A stretch of DNA of 22,537 bases from Micrococcaceae bacterium UBA7136 (GTDB lineage: Bacteria; Actinomycetota; Actinomycetes; Actinomycetales; Micrococcaceae), in contig DKXC01000090.1 of NCBI GenBank assembly GCA_002492045.1, positions 1 through 22,537 on the forward strand, in the 5' to 3' direction. Below are positions 1-7,134 of the stretch, in pieces. The position numbers and the translations under genes are program-made. The notes below the pieces were generated by a model that made no database searches, was not told the DNA's origin, and saw nothing but the letters and a program-made list of their open reading frames with translations. Positions within the stretch are counted from its first letter, which is position 1; the number at the start of each line of letters is the position of its first letter.

Positions 1-4
1 TTTT

Positions 5-54
5 CATATGTGGGAGATTTTGTGGCACATTCATCGATTTACTGGCACATTCGC
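5..54 (-). repeat. Partial copy 1 of the 66-bp AATGTGCCA element
   Basis: Two direct copies of TGGCACATTC lie at 23-32 and 43-52, exactly 20 bp apart, followed leftwards by a diverged CCCACAT block near 5-18. Read on the minus strand this matches the first two-thirds of the elements at 4696-4761 and 5887-5952. The window edge hides the rest. It is in the opposite orientation to those two copies. It is noncoding, downstream of ald. Confidence 0.8.
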
Positions 55-79
55 TCAAGCAGAGGGGGCGGCAGAAGCA

Positions 80-101
80 GGGACCAGACAGGTCTGGTAC
101 C
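80..101. repeat. Palindrome of the GGTACCAGA-N4-TCTGGTACC family
   Basis: Left arm GGGACCAGA (one mismatch to the consensus) at 80-88, spacer CAGG, right arm TCTGGTACC at 93-101. The right arm continues as CCC, giving the 11-mer TCTGGTACCCC that recurs inverted at 22474-22484 and 22515-22525. It lies between the element copy at 5-54 and the ald terminator. The function is unknown; a protein-binding site or a small dispersed repeat would both fit. Confidence 0.6.
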
Positions 102-149
102 CCTTAGCCACTCTCCAATGCCCTACTCCAAAGGCAAAGAACCAAGCCA

Positions 150-195
150 CAACAAAGGCCCGCCCCTCAACCCATAAGAGTCAAAGAGACGGGCC
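150..195 (-). terminator. Probable terminator of ald
   Basis: On the minus strand GGCCCGTC (195-188) can pair with GGCGGGCC (164-157), with one G-U pair. It is followed by TTTGTTGT. The loop is long (about 23 nt) and the U-tract is interrupted, so it is a moderate candidate. It starts 23 nt past the ald stop codon. Confidence 0.45.
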
Positions 196-217
196 AAATC
201 AGCCTAAAAGCTCAAGC

Positions 218-1309
218 CTAGGCGGCAGCAGGCAGATCCGGGAAGGCCTCAGCCACACCAGCAAAAGTAATCTTGCCGGCGTCCGTGTTCAGACCCAGAG
301 CCAAATCCGGGTTCTGAGCCAGAGCCTCATCCACACCAGCAGCCAGCTTCAGCACATAAGGCAGGGTGGCGTCAGTCAGGGCGATGGTAGAAGTACGGGG
401 CACAGCACCGGGCATGTTAGCCACACAGTAGTGGCGGATGCCGTCCACCTCATAGATGGGGTCGGCATAGGTGGTGGGGCGAGAAGTCTCAAAGCAACCG
501 CCCTGGTCAATAGCCACGTCAATCAGCAGGGTACCGGGCTTCATGGTAGCCAGGTGCTCCCGGCGAACCACCTTAGGAGCCTTAGCGCCGGGCACCAGGA
601 TCGAACCAATAATGACATCAGCCTCCTTGATTTCTCGCTCAATATTGGCCGGAGTAGAGTTCAGCACCCGGGCAGTCGAACCAAAGAGATCAGCCAGTTC
701 ACGGACGCGCGGGCCGTAACCCTCCAAAATAGTCACCTCGGCGCCAGCACCCACAGCCAGCTTAGCTGCGTGAGTACCCACGTTGCCGCCACCCAGAACC
801 ACTACACGGCCAGGGGCAACACCGGGCACACCGCCCAGCAGAATACCCTGACCACCCTCGGTAGCCAGGGTGTACTGGGTTGCAGCCTGGGCAGCCAGAC
901 GACCAGCCACCTCACTCATGGGCAGCAGCAGGGGCAGGGCCCGGCCATTGCGCACAGTCTCGTAGGCGATACCGCGGGTCTTAGCAGCCAGCAGAGCCTC
1001 AGTCAGGGGCTTATCAGCGGCCAGATGCAGGTAGGTGAAGAGGGTCAAATCTTCGCGCAGGTACTGGTACTCGGGTGAGATCGGTTCCTTGACCTTAACC
1101 ACCATCTCGGCCTTCTCCCAGGCCTCAGCCTGGCTGACCAGCTGGGCGCCTGCCTGCTCGTATTCTTCGTTGGCGAAGCCAGCGCCTAGACCGGCGTCCT
1201 TCTCAACAAAGACCTGGTGGCCGGCCTGGGTTAGGGCTAGGACGCCGCCGGGGGTGAGGCCGACGCGCTGCTCCTGGGGCTTGATCTCGCGGGGTAGACC
1301 GATACGCAT
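218..1309 (-). CDS. ald: Alanine dehydrogenase
   Basis: NAD-dependent alanine dehydrogenase: L-alanine + NAD+ + H2O to pyruvate + NH4+ + NADH, cytosolic, linking amino-acid use to carbon and nitrogen metabolism. The 363-residue product is close to the family length of about 370. Visible signatures are the N-terminal GLPREIK with the RVGLTP block, the substrate-binding lysine in VVKVKEP, the histidine in TYLHLAAD, the Rossmann turn GGGNVG after VVVL, and DVAIDQGG near the C-terminus. The open frame extends to 1357, but I choose the ATG at 1309: AGGAG sits 8 nt before it and the protein then begins MRIGLPREIK as in relatives. It lies 95 bp downstream of the DUF3151 gene, with its own candidate promoter in the gap and a probable terminator after it. 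The family is secure. Confidence 0.95.
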   Translation of the reverse strand: MRIGLPREIKPQEQRVGLTPGGVLALTQAGHQVFVEKDAGLGAGFANEEYEQAGAQLVSQAEAWEKAEMVVKVKEPISPEYQYLREDLTLFTYLHLAADKPLTEALLAAKTRGIAYETVRNGRALPLLLPMSEVAGRLAAQAATQYTLATEGGQGILLGGVPGVAPGRVVVLGGGNVGTHAAKLAVGAGAEVTILEGYGPRVRELADLFGSTARVLNSTPANIEREIKEADVIIGSILVPGAKAPKVVRREHLATMKPGTLLIDVAIDQGGCFETSRPTTYADPIYEVDGIRHYCVANMPGAVPRTSTIALTDATLPYVLKLAAGVDEALAQNPDLALGLNTDAGKITFAGVAEAFPDLPAAA

Positions 1310-1355
1310 GAGGTGATCTCCTCTTCTTTTCGTCATCGAAAGGGTGTTATCCACC

Positions 1356-1385
1356 ACTCTAGTCCCTCATTGTGAGACAAGACAA
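1356..1385 (-). promoter_or_regulatory. Candidate ald promoter
   Basis: On the minus strand TTGTCT (1385-1380) and TAGAGT (1361-1356) are 18 bp apart. This would start transcription around 1349, giving a leader of about 40 nt to the ATG at 1309. TTGTCT is a fair -35 and TAGAGT a typical actinobacterial -10. Predicted by eye only. Confidence 0.35.
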
Positions 1386-1404
1386 GTCCCAGTATGTGGA
1401 ACGG

Positions 1405-1821
1405 CTAGCTCAAGGCCTGGCGAGCGCCGGGATCAGAATCATCCAGAAACTTAGCCACCCGCTGAGCCTCGTCCGTCTCGCCAATAGCTTCGGCGGCCTG
1501 GCCCAGAAGCAGCAGGGCCAGCAGGAAGCCCCGGTTAGGCTCATGCGCCACCGGGATGGGGCCAGCACCCCGCCAGCCATTGGCCCGCAGGGCGTCCAGG
1601 CCGCGATGGTAGCCCACCCGGGCGTAGGCGTAACCCTCTAGGGTGCGTCCCTGGTCCAGGGTCTTCTGGGCCAGTAGGGCCCAGGCCAGGGAAGACTTGG
1701 GGAAGTCGCGGGCCAGATTTTCGGGGCTATCCCCCGCCTGGATGCGCTCAGTCAGCTGGGGTTCGGCGGGCAGGTGGGTGGGGGCTGGGCCCTCCAGAAG
1801 GTTCTTGCCAGCTAGGGACAC
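1405..1821 (-). CDS. DUF3151 family protein
   Basis: 138-residue soluble protein recognised as the actinobacterial DUF3151 family by length, by the ARDFPKSSLAWALLA block, the GYHRGLDALRANGWRG block near the middle and the acidic C-terminal segment AKFLDDSDPGARQAL. No biochemical function is established. In many actinobacteria the family lies near fba; here fba is about 4.3 kb away, beyond fic, gltS and a DUF559 gene. The start is GTG at 1821, preceded by AAGGAG with a 5-nt gap. The gap to the fic stop is 43 bp and holds an AT-rich dyad (1843-1864), so it could be read through from fic or have its own promoter. Confidence 0.85.
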   Translation of the reverse strand: MSLAGKNLLEGPAPTHLPAEPQLTERIQAGDSPENLARDFPKSSLAWALLAQKTLDQGRTLEGYAYARVGYHRGLDALRANGWRGAGPIPVAHEPNRGFLLALLLLGQAAEAIGETDEAQRVAKFLDDSDPGARQALS

Positions 1822-1842
1822 GGTTGCTCCTTACTCTCAGAA

Positions 1843-1864
1843 AATCTTGTAATTACATAAGATT
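1843..1864. promoter_or_regulatory. AT-rich dyad between fic and the DUF3151 gene
   Basis: AATCTT and AAGATT flank the 8-bp palindrome GTAATTAC, slightly off centre. The site is sharply AT-rich against its surroundings, directly after the fic stop codon and about 20 bp before the ribosome-binding site of the DUF3151 gene. It may be promoter or operator sequence, or only a weak fic transcript end. It has no clear U-tract. Confidence 0.3.
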
Positions 1865-3076
1865 CTACGAGTCTTCTAGCAGGAGCAGTTCCCGGCCAGC
1901 CGGGCTCAACCGCACCCGCAGAGGCCGAGAGGATGTCCTCCCTATAAGCTCTTGCTTCTCGAGTTCCTCAATATAGGCTCGAACTGTATTCCGAGACTTC
2001 TCCATCAACTGCCTGAGAGTCTCCCACTCAAGACCTGCACCACCACCAAAAAGATGGACCTGTCCCAGCACATATAGGGCATCAATGGCACCAGAAGAGA
2101 GTTCTTTTTTCTTCTCATGGAGGGTCTTAATGCGATTTGAAAGACCATTCATGAGCTGTTTTTTAGCATAGAAATCACTAATAAGCTCAAGCTGGGCATC
2201 CCGAATAAATCCCAGCATGACCTGCACAAAAAGAGTCGCCTCCCCCTGATTCAGAGGGTCTTCAAGAGCGGTAAAGGCCTTGTAGTAAGCCCTTTTTTGC
2301 TGATTGATAACGTGGGAAAGGGTTAAGACTGTATAGACCGAAAGAGCCTGCCCCAACTGGGCACTCAGCAAAAAGCGGCCAAAACGCCCGTTGCCGTCAT
2401 AGAAGGGGTGAACTGCCTCGAACATAAAATGAGCAGCCAGCCGAGAAAACAGGAAGGATACCTGATCTTCCTCCAGATGATCCTGCATGGCCTGAAGTTG
2501 AGAGAAAATCTCTGCTTCACTAGCCGAACCAGCATGAATCTGCTGGCCAGAACCATCCAGAATATAGACGGGACCAGCCCGAAAAAGTTCCCCGTCCAGG
2601 GCATCCTCAGCAGAGATTTCTGAACCAAAAAGCTTGTCATAAGTCTGGCGAATTTCCTGCGGGTTCAGGGGTGTCTCAACCTTGCCCCGAGAAAACTCCA
2701 AATAAAGCCGGGCAATTTCTCTAAACTCTTTCTTCTCAGCTGGGCTAGCCGAAAGAGCTTCTTGAATCTGCTGGCGAGTCGAACGGATACCCTCAAGCTC
2801 GTTAGTGGCTGAAATTTCCTGCGCAATCAGCTCATAGAGGTAGCTCCGCTGCCCCGCAGACGGAATCTCGGCGGCCAGGCTTTCAATAATCCTCTCATTG
2901 CTAAATACCTGCTCCTGCAAAAGTAAGAGCTGCCGGTTCACAGCATAAAAAAGGGTCTTATCCCCCAGCCTAAAGTCTGTCTCGAACCAGGCCTCCCGAC
3001 GCCGAGCAGCCTCTTGGTCCGCAGCCTCCCTGCCCTGCTCATGGAAGATAGATTTGAGAGTCCTATACTTCGTCAC
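1865..3076 (-). CDS. Fic-family protein (class II) with C-terminal winged helix
   Basis: Probable AMP-transferase (or related nucleotide transferase) of the Fic family, 403 residues. The active-site motif HPFYDGNGRFGR is at about 223-234, with the catalytic His at 223. TNELEG at about 91-96 fits the inhibitory motif [S/T]xxxE[G/N], and its position before the Fic core makes this a class II, self-inhibited protein. From about residue 326 the chain looks like a winged helix-turn-helix (WETLRQLMEKSRNTVRAYIEELEKQELIG), so it probably binds DNA. The frame is open to 3127, but GTG at 3076 has AGGAG 5 nt before it; the longer start would put the coding region through a palindrome. Three palindromes lie just upstream, suggesting autoregulation. 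The gene is visibly AT-richer than its neighbours, consistent with transfer. The target protein is unknown, and no separate antitoxin gene is seen. Confidence 0.9.
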   Translation of the reverse strand: MTKYRTLKSIFHEQGREAADQEAARRREAWFETDFRLGDKTLFYAVNRQLLLLQEQVFSNERIIESLAAEIPSAGQRSYLYELIAQEISATNELEGIRSTRQQIQEALSASPAEKKEFREIARLYLEFSRGKVETPLNPQEIRQTYDKLFGSEISAEDALDGELFRAGPVYILDGSGQQIHAGSASEAEIFSQLQAMQDHLEEDQVSFLFSRLAAHFMFEAVHPFYDGNGRFGRFLLSAQLGQALSVYTVLTLSHVINQQKRAYYKAFTALEDPLNQGEATLFVQVMLGFIRDAQLELISDFYAKKQLMNGLSNRIKTLHEKKKELSSGAIDALYVLGQVHLFGGGAGLEWETLRQLMEKSRNTVRAYIEELEKQELIGRTSSRPLRVRLSPAGRELLLLEDS

Positions 3077-3084
3077 CTGTTCTC

Positions 3085-3222
3085 CTATCTTGCAAAAGTA
3101 AGATCTTCGGGAAGATAGCACTCCCACCAGACCCGGCTATCTTGCAAAAATAGGGATTTTTGCAAGATAGACAACCATCCTAGCTCACCTATTTTGCAAA
3201 AATAGGGCTTTTCGCAAGATAG
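3085..3222. promoter_or_regulatory. Three phased 34-bp palindromes in front of fic
   Basis: Palindromes at 3085-3118, 3137-3170 and 3189-3222 are each 34 bp, start exactly 52 bp apart and are separated by 18-bp spacers. The central copy is an almost perfect dyad of CTATCTTGCAAAAAT and ATTTTTGCAAGATAG around a 4-bp centre. The third has two or three changes, and the first keeps mainly the outer arms. 52 bp is about five helical turns, so bound proteins would sit on one face of the DNA. The first copy overlaps the fic ribosome-binding site (AGGAG at 3086-3082), a good position for repression. A likely binder is the winged helix of Fic itself (inference). TTGCAA within the arms could also serve as -35 sequence. 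Confidence 0.85.
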
Positions 3223-3229
3223 CCCCGCC

Positions 3230-3244
3230 CGGACGTCCGCCCGC
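3230..3244. repeat. CGGACGTCCGCCCGC, copy 1
   Basis: This 15-mer contains the palindrome CGGACGTCCG and recurs exactly at 4681-4695, so one copy lies on each side of gltS. The second copy runs directly into the 66-bp element. The function is unknown. Confidence 0.6.
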
Positions 3245-3289
3245 TCCCCTGGCCCGGGTGGCACCCCACCAGGCCCTCACCAGCCGATT

Positions 3290-3318
3290 CAATCAGTAGG
3301 CTTTATATCCCGTATAGT
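3290..3318 (+). promoter_or_regulatory. Candidate gltS promoter
   Basis: TATAGT at 3313-3318 is a good -10. A weak -35 (CAATCA, 3290-3295) lies 17 bp upstream. Transcription from about 3325 would give a leader of about 64 nt to the gltS ATG. The rest of the 3077-3388 gap holds the palindrome array and a short GC-rich stretch with nothing else recognised. Confidence 0.4.
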
Positions 3319-3388
3319 GTGAAGACGAAATACCCAAACAAGGAGTTTGCTTCAGCACTTCCCCAGAACTTCACACAGAAGGACACAC

Positions 3389-4615
3389 ATGACCCTCGAA
3401 CTCACCATGGTCCAGTCAGCTGGCTGGGCCGTTATCCTGCTGATTCTCGGCCAGTGGATCAAGAACCGCTTCTACTTCTTCCAGCGCTTCGCCATCCCCG
3501 CCCCCGTCATCGGCGGCTTCCTCTTCTCCATCGTCAACCTGATTCTCAACCAAACCGGAATCCTGACCATCGAGTTCGACACTACCCTGCAGAGCTTCTT
3601 CATGGTCATCTTCTTCACCACCGTCGGCTACGGCGCCTCCCTCAAGGTTCTGCGTGAAGCCGGTTCCAAGGTTGGCCTCTTCCTGCTGGTAGCCACCGGC
3701 CTCTGCATCTTCCAGAACATTGTTGCTGTTGCCCTGGCACCCGTCGTCAACATTGAGCCTGCCCTGGCCCTCATGACCGGTTCCACCCCCATGACCGGCG
3801 GCCACGGCGTCTCTGGTGGTATCGCACCCCTGGTTGAGGCAACCGGTGTTGTTGGCGCCGAAACCGTCGCCTACACCGCCGCGACCTTCGGCCTGATCGC
3901 TGGCTCCCTCATGGGTGGCCCCCTGGCTAACCGCCTGATCATCAAGCACAACCTCATGGAGAAGGAAGCCTCCCACGACGTCAACATCAACACTTCTCTG
4001 CTGACTATCCCCACCCGCAAGCTCAACCCTGAGAGCCTGCTGCACGGCTTCATCATGATCCTGGTGGCCATGTTCCTGGGTAGCTACCTGACCGACTTCA
4101 TCAACTACCTGGTAGGTCAGCTGACCGACCGGGCCGCCTTCCCCAGCTACATGGGCCCCATGCTGGTGGCTATCACCCTGCGTTACATTAGCGACCGCCG
4201 CAATTCCAAGCCCTACCAGGAACTGGTTCCTGATCAGGAGGTTGAGGCCCTGGGCAACATCGGCCTGAACGTCTTCCTGGCTATGGCCCTGATGAACATT
4301 AAGCTCTGGCAGCTGGCTGACCTGGCTGGCCCCCTGCTGGTTCTGCTGGCCGCTCAGGTTGCCCTCATGTGGGTCTGGGCCAACTTCGTGACCTTCCGGG
4401 TCATGGGCCGCGACTACGACGCCGCTATCATCACCGCTGGCCACTGCGGCTTCGGTATGGGCGCAACCCCCAACGGCATCGCCAACATGGCTTCCCTGGT
4501 GGCTAAGTACAAGGCTTCTAAGCTGTCCTTCTTTATCCTGCCCATTGTTGGTGGTATGTTCATTGACTTCACCAACCTGGTCAACATCATGGCCTTCCTC
4601 TCCTTCGTTGGTTAG
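3389..4615 (+). CDS. gltS: Sodium/glutamate symporter, GltS/ESS family
   Basis: 408-residue inner-membrane protein importing glutamate with Na+. Nearly the whole chain is hydrophobic, in about ten or more membrane segments. The two re-entrant-loop regions typical of the family are visible: TGSTPMTGGHGVSGG in the first half and CGFGMGATPNGIANM in the second. Length fits the family (about 400). The frame is open from 3347, but ATG at 3389 has AAGGA 6 nt upstream and yields the usual MTLELTMVQSAGW-type start. It is the only plus-strand gene in the left half, divergent from fic, with its own promoter candidate and strong terminator. Codon choice is highly biased (ATC, CTG, GGC), suggesting strong expression. 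The Na+ gradient it needs could be maintained by the Mrp antiporter at 15876-22372. Confidence 0.95.
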   Translation: MTLELTMVQSAGWAVILLILGQWIKNRFYFFQRFAIPAPVIGGFLFSIVNLILNQTGILTIEFDTTLQSFFMVIFFTTVGYGASLKVLREAGSKVGLFLLVATGLCIFQNIVAVALAPVVNIEPALALMTGSTPMTGGHGVSGGIAPLVEATGVVGAETVAYTAATFGLIAGSLMGGPLANRLIIKHNLMEKEASHDVNINTSLLTIPTRKLNPESLLHGFIMILVAMFLGSYLTDFINYLVGQLTDRAAFPSYMGPMLVAITLRYISDRRNSKPYQELVPDQEVEALGNIGLNVFLAMALMNIKLWQLADLAGPLLVLLAAQVALMWVWANFVTFRVMGRDYDAAIITAGHCGFGMGATPNGIANMASLVAKYKASKLSFFILPIVGGMFIDFTNLVNIMAFLSFVG

Positions 4616-4630
4616 GAGGCCCTGAGCCTG

Positions 4631-4671
4631 GCCCCTTCCGCTCTTTGGTGAGGCGGGAGGGGCTTTTTCTT
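4631..4671 (+). terminator. Intrinsic terminator of gltS
   Basis: An 11-bp stem: GCCCCTTCCGC at 4631-4641 pairs with GCGGGAGGGGC at 4653-4663, with one G-U pair and an 11-nt loop, followed by TTTTTCTT. It starts 15 nt after the gltS stop codon. Confidence 0.9.
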
Positions 4672-4680
4672 GTCCGCTGA

Positions 4681-4695
4681 CGGACGTCCGCCCGC
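4681..4695. repeat. CGGACGTCCGCCCGC, copy 2
   Basis: Exact second copy of the 15-mer at 3230-3244. It abuts the left end of the 66-bp element (GAATG starts at 4696). A loosely related GGACG-rich stretch also precedes the element copy at 5887. Confidence 0.6.
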
Positions 4696-4761
4696 GAATG
4701 TGCCAGTAAATCGATGAATGTGCCAGTAAAGCTCCCACATTTGAAGGTTTCTGGCACATTC
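4696..4761 (+). repeat. 66-bp AATGTGCCA element, copy 2
   Basis: Begins GAATGTGCCAG (4696-4706), repeats GAATGTGCCAG 20 bp later (4716-4726) and ends with the inverted CTGGCACATTC (4751-4761), so it has 11-bp terminal inverted repeats. It differs from the copy at 5887-5952 by a single base, and identity extends to 72 bp (4691-4762). The outermost TGTGCC...GGCACA and the 20-bp internal repeats resemble IS21-type transposon ends; that link is inference from memory of the family. The stop codon of the DUF559 gene is inside the right edge. Confidence 0.9.
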
Positions 4762-5692
4762 ACTTACCGGCCCTGGCGGTCCTAGCACTACCCACCCTAG
4801 GAACACCAGCCTGCACCAGCAGGGCCTGCAGATTCTCAGGAAAACTAAAAACGTCCTCCCACATGACCCGAACCACCCGGTAACCCAGCTTTTCTAGTTC
4901 CCGCTGCCGCCGCTTCTCATCCTGAATAACCTGGGACGGCCGACCAAAACCGCCCTCATACTTGATTCTGCCGTCCACCTCTAAAATGACACCCTGCTGC
5001 GGCCAGAAGAAGTCCACCCGATAGGTAGCCCAGCCCGCCCGAATCAGGGCCTGTTCCTGCGGAGGCAGAAAACCCGCCTGCCTAATCTGATACCGGGCCA
5101 GGGTCTCAGCCGGAGACTCCGCCAGCCCACTCATCAGTTCAAGTACCCGTAAAGCCCGGCGTGATCCCCGTCCAGAGCTAGCTTCCACAGCCTGCTTAAC
5201 TTCCTCAGGGCTTACCAGCTGCCGATGCAGAAAAAAGTCCATAATACAGAGCGCATCGGGCAGGGGCAGGCTTCTGGCGCAATCCACAGCCGTTTGCACC
5301 GGGGAGGTCACCCAGGCGCCTTGATGGAAACTAGCCCCGGCACAGGCCGCAGGACGCCCAGCGCTCACCCGCACACCAGGACGCGAACGAACCTGCGGGC
5401 TGGGATGGCTAACCCAAACTTTTTCAGGCAGGCTCAGCAACGGAGCCTCCCACCAGAGAGCAGCTGAGGTATGGCTGAGAATATAGTTCTCGTGAGTTTT
5501 GATAAAGCTGACCTGCTGGGCCAGCAGACGGGTTTTCTTATCCCACTGCCGCCAGAGCGCGGTCTCAACATATGCGTTTCTGGCCAGCCGTAAGAGCTGC
5601 CCTTCCCGACAAAGACGGGTGATTGCAGTTGACGAAAGGCCATCTGCAAAAAGTTGAGAATTGGTTCTGACCTGCTTAAAGAGCTCTTTCAT
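4760..5692 (-). CDS. AbiEi-like protein with DUF559 nuclease-type domain
   Basis: 310-residue protein of the common actinobacterial type annotated as 'type IV toxin-antitoxin AbiEi-like / DUF559'. Residues 1-42 form a helix-turn-helix followed by a short beta hairpin (LSSTAITRLCREGQLLRLARNAYV), as in AbiEi antitoxins. Residues about 213-290 match DUF559, a Vsr/PD-(D/E)xK-like fold: RVDFFW, then VILEVDG, then RVVRVMWEDV, with acidic residues at about 227, 238 and 240. No AbiEii-type nucleotidyltransferase toxin is next to it. The frame opens at 5821, but ATG at 5692 gives the usual family N-terminus and leaves an inverted repeat upstream as promoter sequence; its ribosome-binding site is weak. 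Its TGA stop (4762-4760) lies in a 66-bp element, and another copy lies upstream. Whether it cuts DNA is unknown. Confidence 0.8.
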   Translation of the reverse strand: MKELFKQVRTNSQLFADGLSSTAITRLCREGQLLRLARNAYVETALWRQWDKKTRLLAQQVSFIKTHENYILSHTSAALWWEAPLLSLPEKVWVSHPSPQVRSRPGVRVSAGRPAACAGASFHQGAWVTSPVQTAVDCARSLPLPDALCIMDFFLHRQLVSPEEVKQAVEASSGRGSRRALRVLELMSGLAESPAETLARYQIRQAGFLPPQEQALIRAGWATYRVDFFWPQQGVILEVDGRIKYEGGFGRPSQVIQDEKRRQRELEKLGYRVVRVMWEDVFSFPENLQALLVQAGVPRVGSARTARAGK

Positions 5693-5742
5693 AAGCCCAT
5701 TCTGACCTGCTGTCCAGGGGGAACTAGAGGGGTTTAAGAAAT

Positions 5743-5823
5743 CTGTGGATAAGTTCTGGCCCAGGGGGATCTTTCTTGCTGAGAGCAGAAAATATGACGC
5801 TTTGTGACCTCCTTTATCCACAG
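5743..5823. promoter_or_regulatory. Inverted pair of perfect DnaA-box-like 9-mers
   Basis: TGTGGATAA at 5744-5752 and TTATCCACA at 5814-5822 are perfect matches to the classical DnaA box in opposite orientations, starting 70 bp apart. The match extends to 10-bp arms, CTGTGGATAA and TTATCCACAG. They sit just upstream of the ATG of the DUF559 gene at 5692. They may be DnaA sites, or an operator for the gene's own helix-turn-helix, since AbiEi antitoxins are known to bind inverted repeats in their promoters. No origin genes are present in the window. Confidence 0.55.
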
Positions 5824-5886
5824 GTTCTAGCGGGCAGGCCCGTCTACTCAGTGCCCGCCTCGGACGGCCAGCCGGCGTCCTCCCGC

Positions 5887-5952
5887 GAATGTGCCACTAA
5901 ATCGATGAATGTGCCAGTAAAGCTCCCACATTTGAAGGTTTCTGGCACATTC
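5887..5952 (+). repeat. 66-bp AATGTGCCA element, copy 3
   Basis: Same architecture and orientation as 4696-4761, with one base different (ACTAAA for AGTAAA in the first unit). Inverted ends GAATGTGCCA and TGGCACATTC are at 5887-5896 and 5943-5952. It lies 1191 bp from copy 2, across the DUF559 gene. A TCTGGTACC palindrome begins 13 bp beyond its right end. Confidence 0.9.
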
Positions 5953-5964
5953 ATTTTTAGGGTG

Positions 5965-5986
5965 GCAACCAGACCAATCTGGTACC
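5965..5986. repeat. Palindrome of the GGTACCAGA-N4-TCTGGTACC family
   Basis: Left arm GCAACCAGA (two mismatches), spacer CCAA, right arm TCTGGTACC at 5978-5986. It is in the 416-bp gap between the DUF559 gene and fba, which otherwise holds the DnaA-box-like pair, the 66-bp element and the fba terminator. Confidence 0.55.
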
Positions 5987-6028
5987 TCTGGGTCCAGCAC
6001 AACCCTCCCAGGCCGCCCAGAAGGCACA

Positions 6029-6074
6029 GAAAAGCGCCGGACGCACCCCGCACACAAGCGAGAGCATCCGGCGC
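6029..6074 (-). terminator. Intrinsic terminator of fba
   Basis: On the minus strand GCGCCGGATGC (6074-6064) pairs with GCGTCCGGCGC (6044-6034), an 11-bp stem with one G-U pair, followed by TTTTCTG. The loop is about 19 nt. It begins about 35 nt after the fba stop codon. Confidence 0.85.
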
Positions 6075-6108
6075 CTTTGTTCTAGGCTAGCGCACCTAGC
6101 TACAGGGC

Positions 6109-7134
<1,026 letters not shown>

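Noticed and set aside
8..1078. 356-codon open frame antisense to ald
   Set aside because: Its start is inside a repeated noncoding element and the product is Ser/Gln/His-rich low complexity, the usual shadow of a GC-rich gene.
3085..3222. Three regularly spaced repeats as a CRISPR array
   Set aside because: Only three units, 18-bp spacers, each unit a full dyad, one overlapping a ribosome-binding site, and no cas genes: an operator array fits better.
3416..4759. 447-codon open frame antisense to gltS
   Set aside because: It is a shadow of gltS: low-complexity Gly/Gln/Asp/Glu/His-rich product without a domain, no ribosome-binding site, and gltS itself is unmistakable.
5743..5823. Replication origin based on the DnaA-box pair
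   Set aside because: There is no dnaA, dnaN or AT-rich unwinding region, and only two boxes.
5848..6057. Shared peptide (ARNLQMWELYWHIHRF) encoded in the repeats at 4700s and 5900s
   Set aside because: It is simply the conceptual translation of the 66-bp element in one frame; there is no start site or coding bias, and the copy at 5-54 breaks the similarity.
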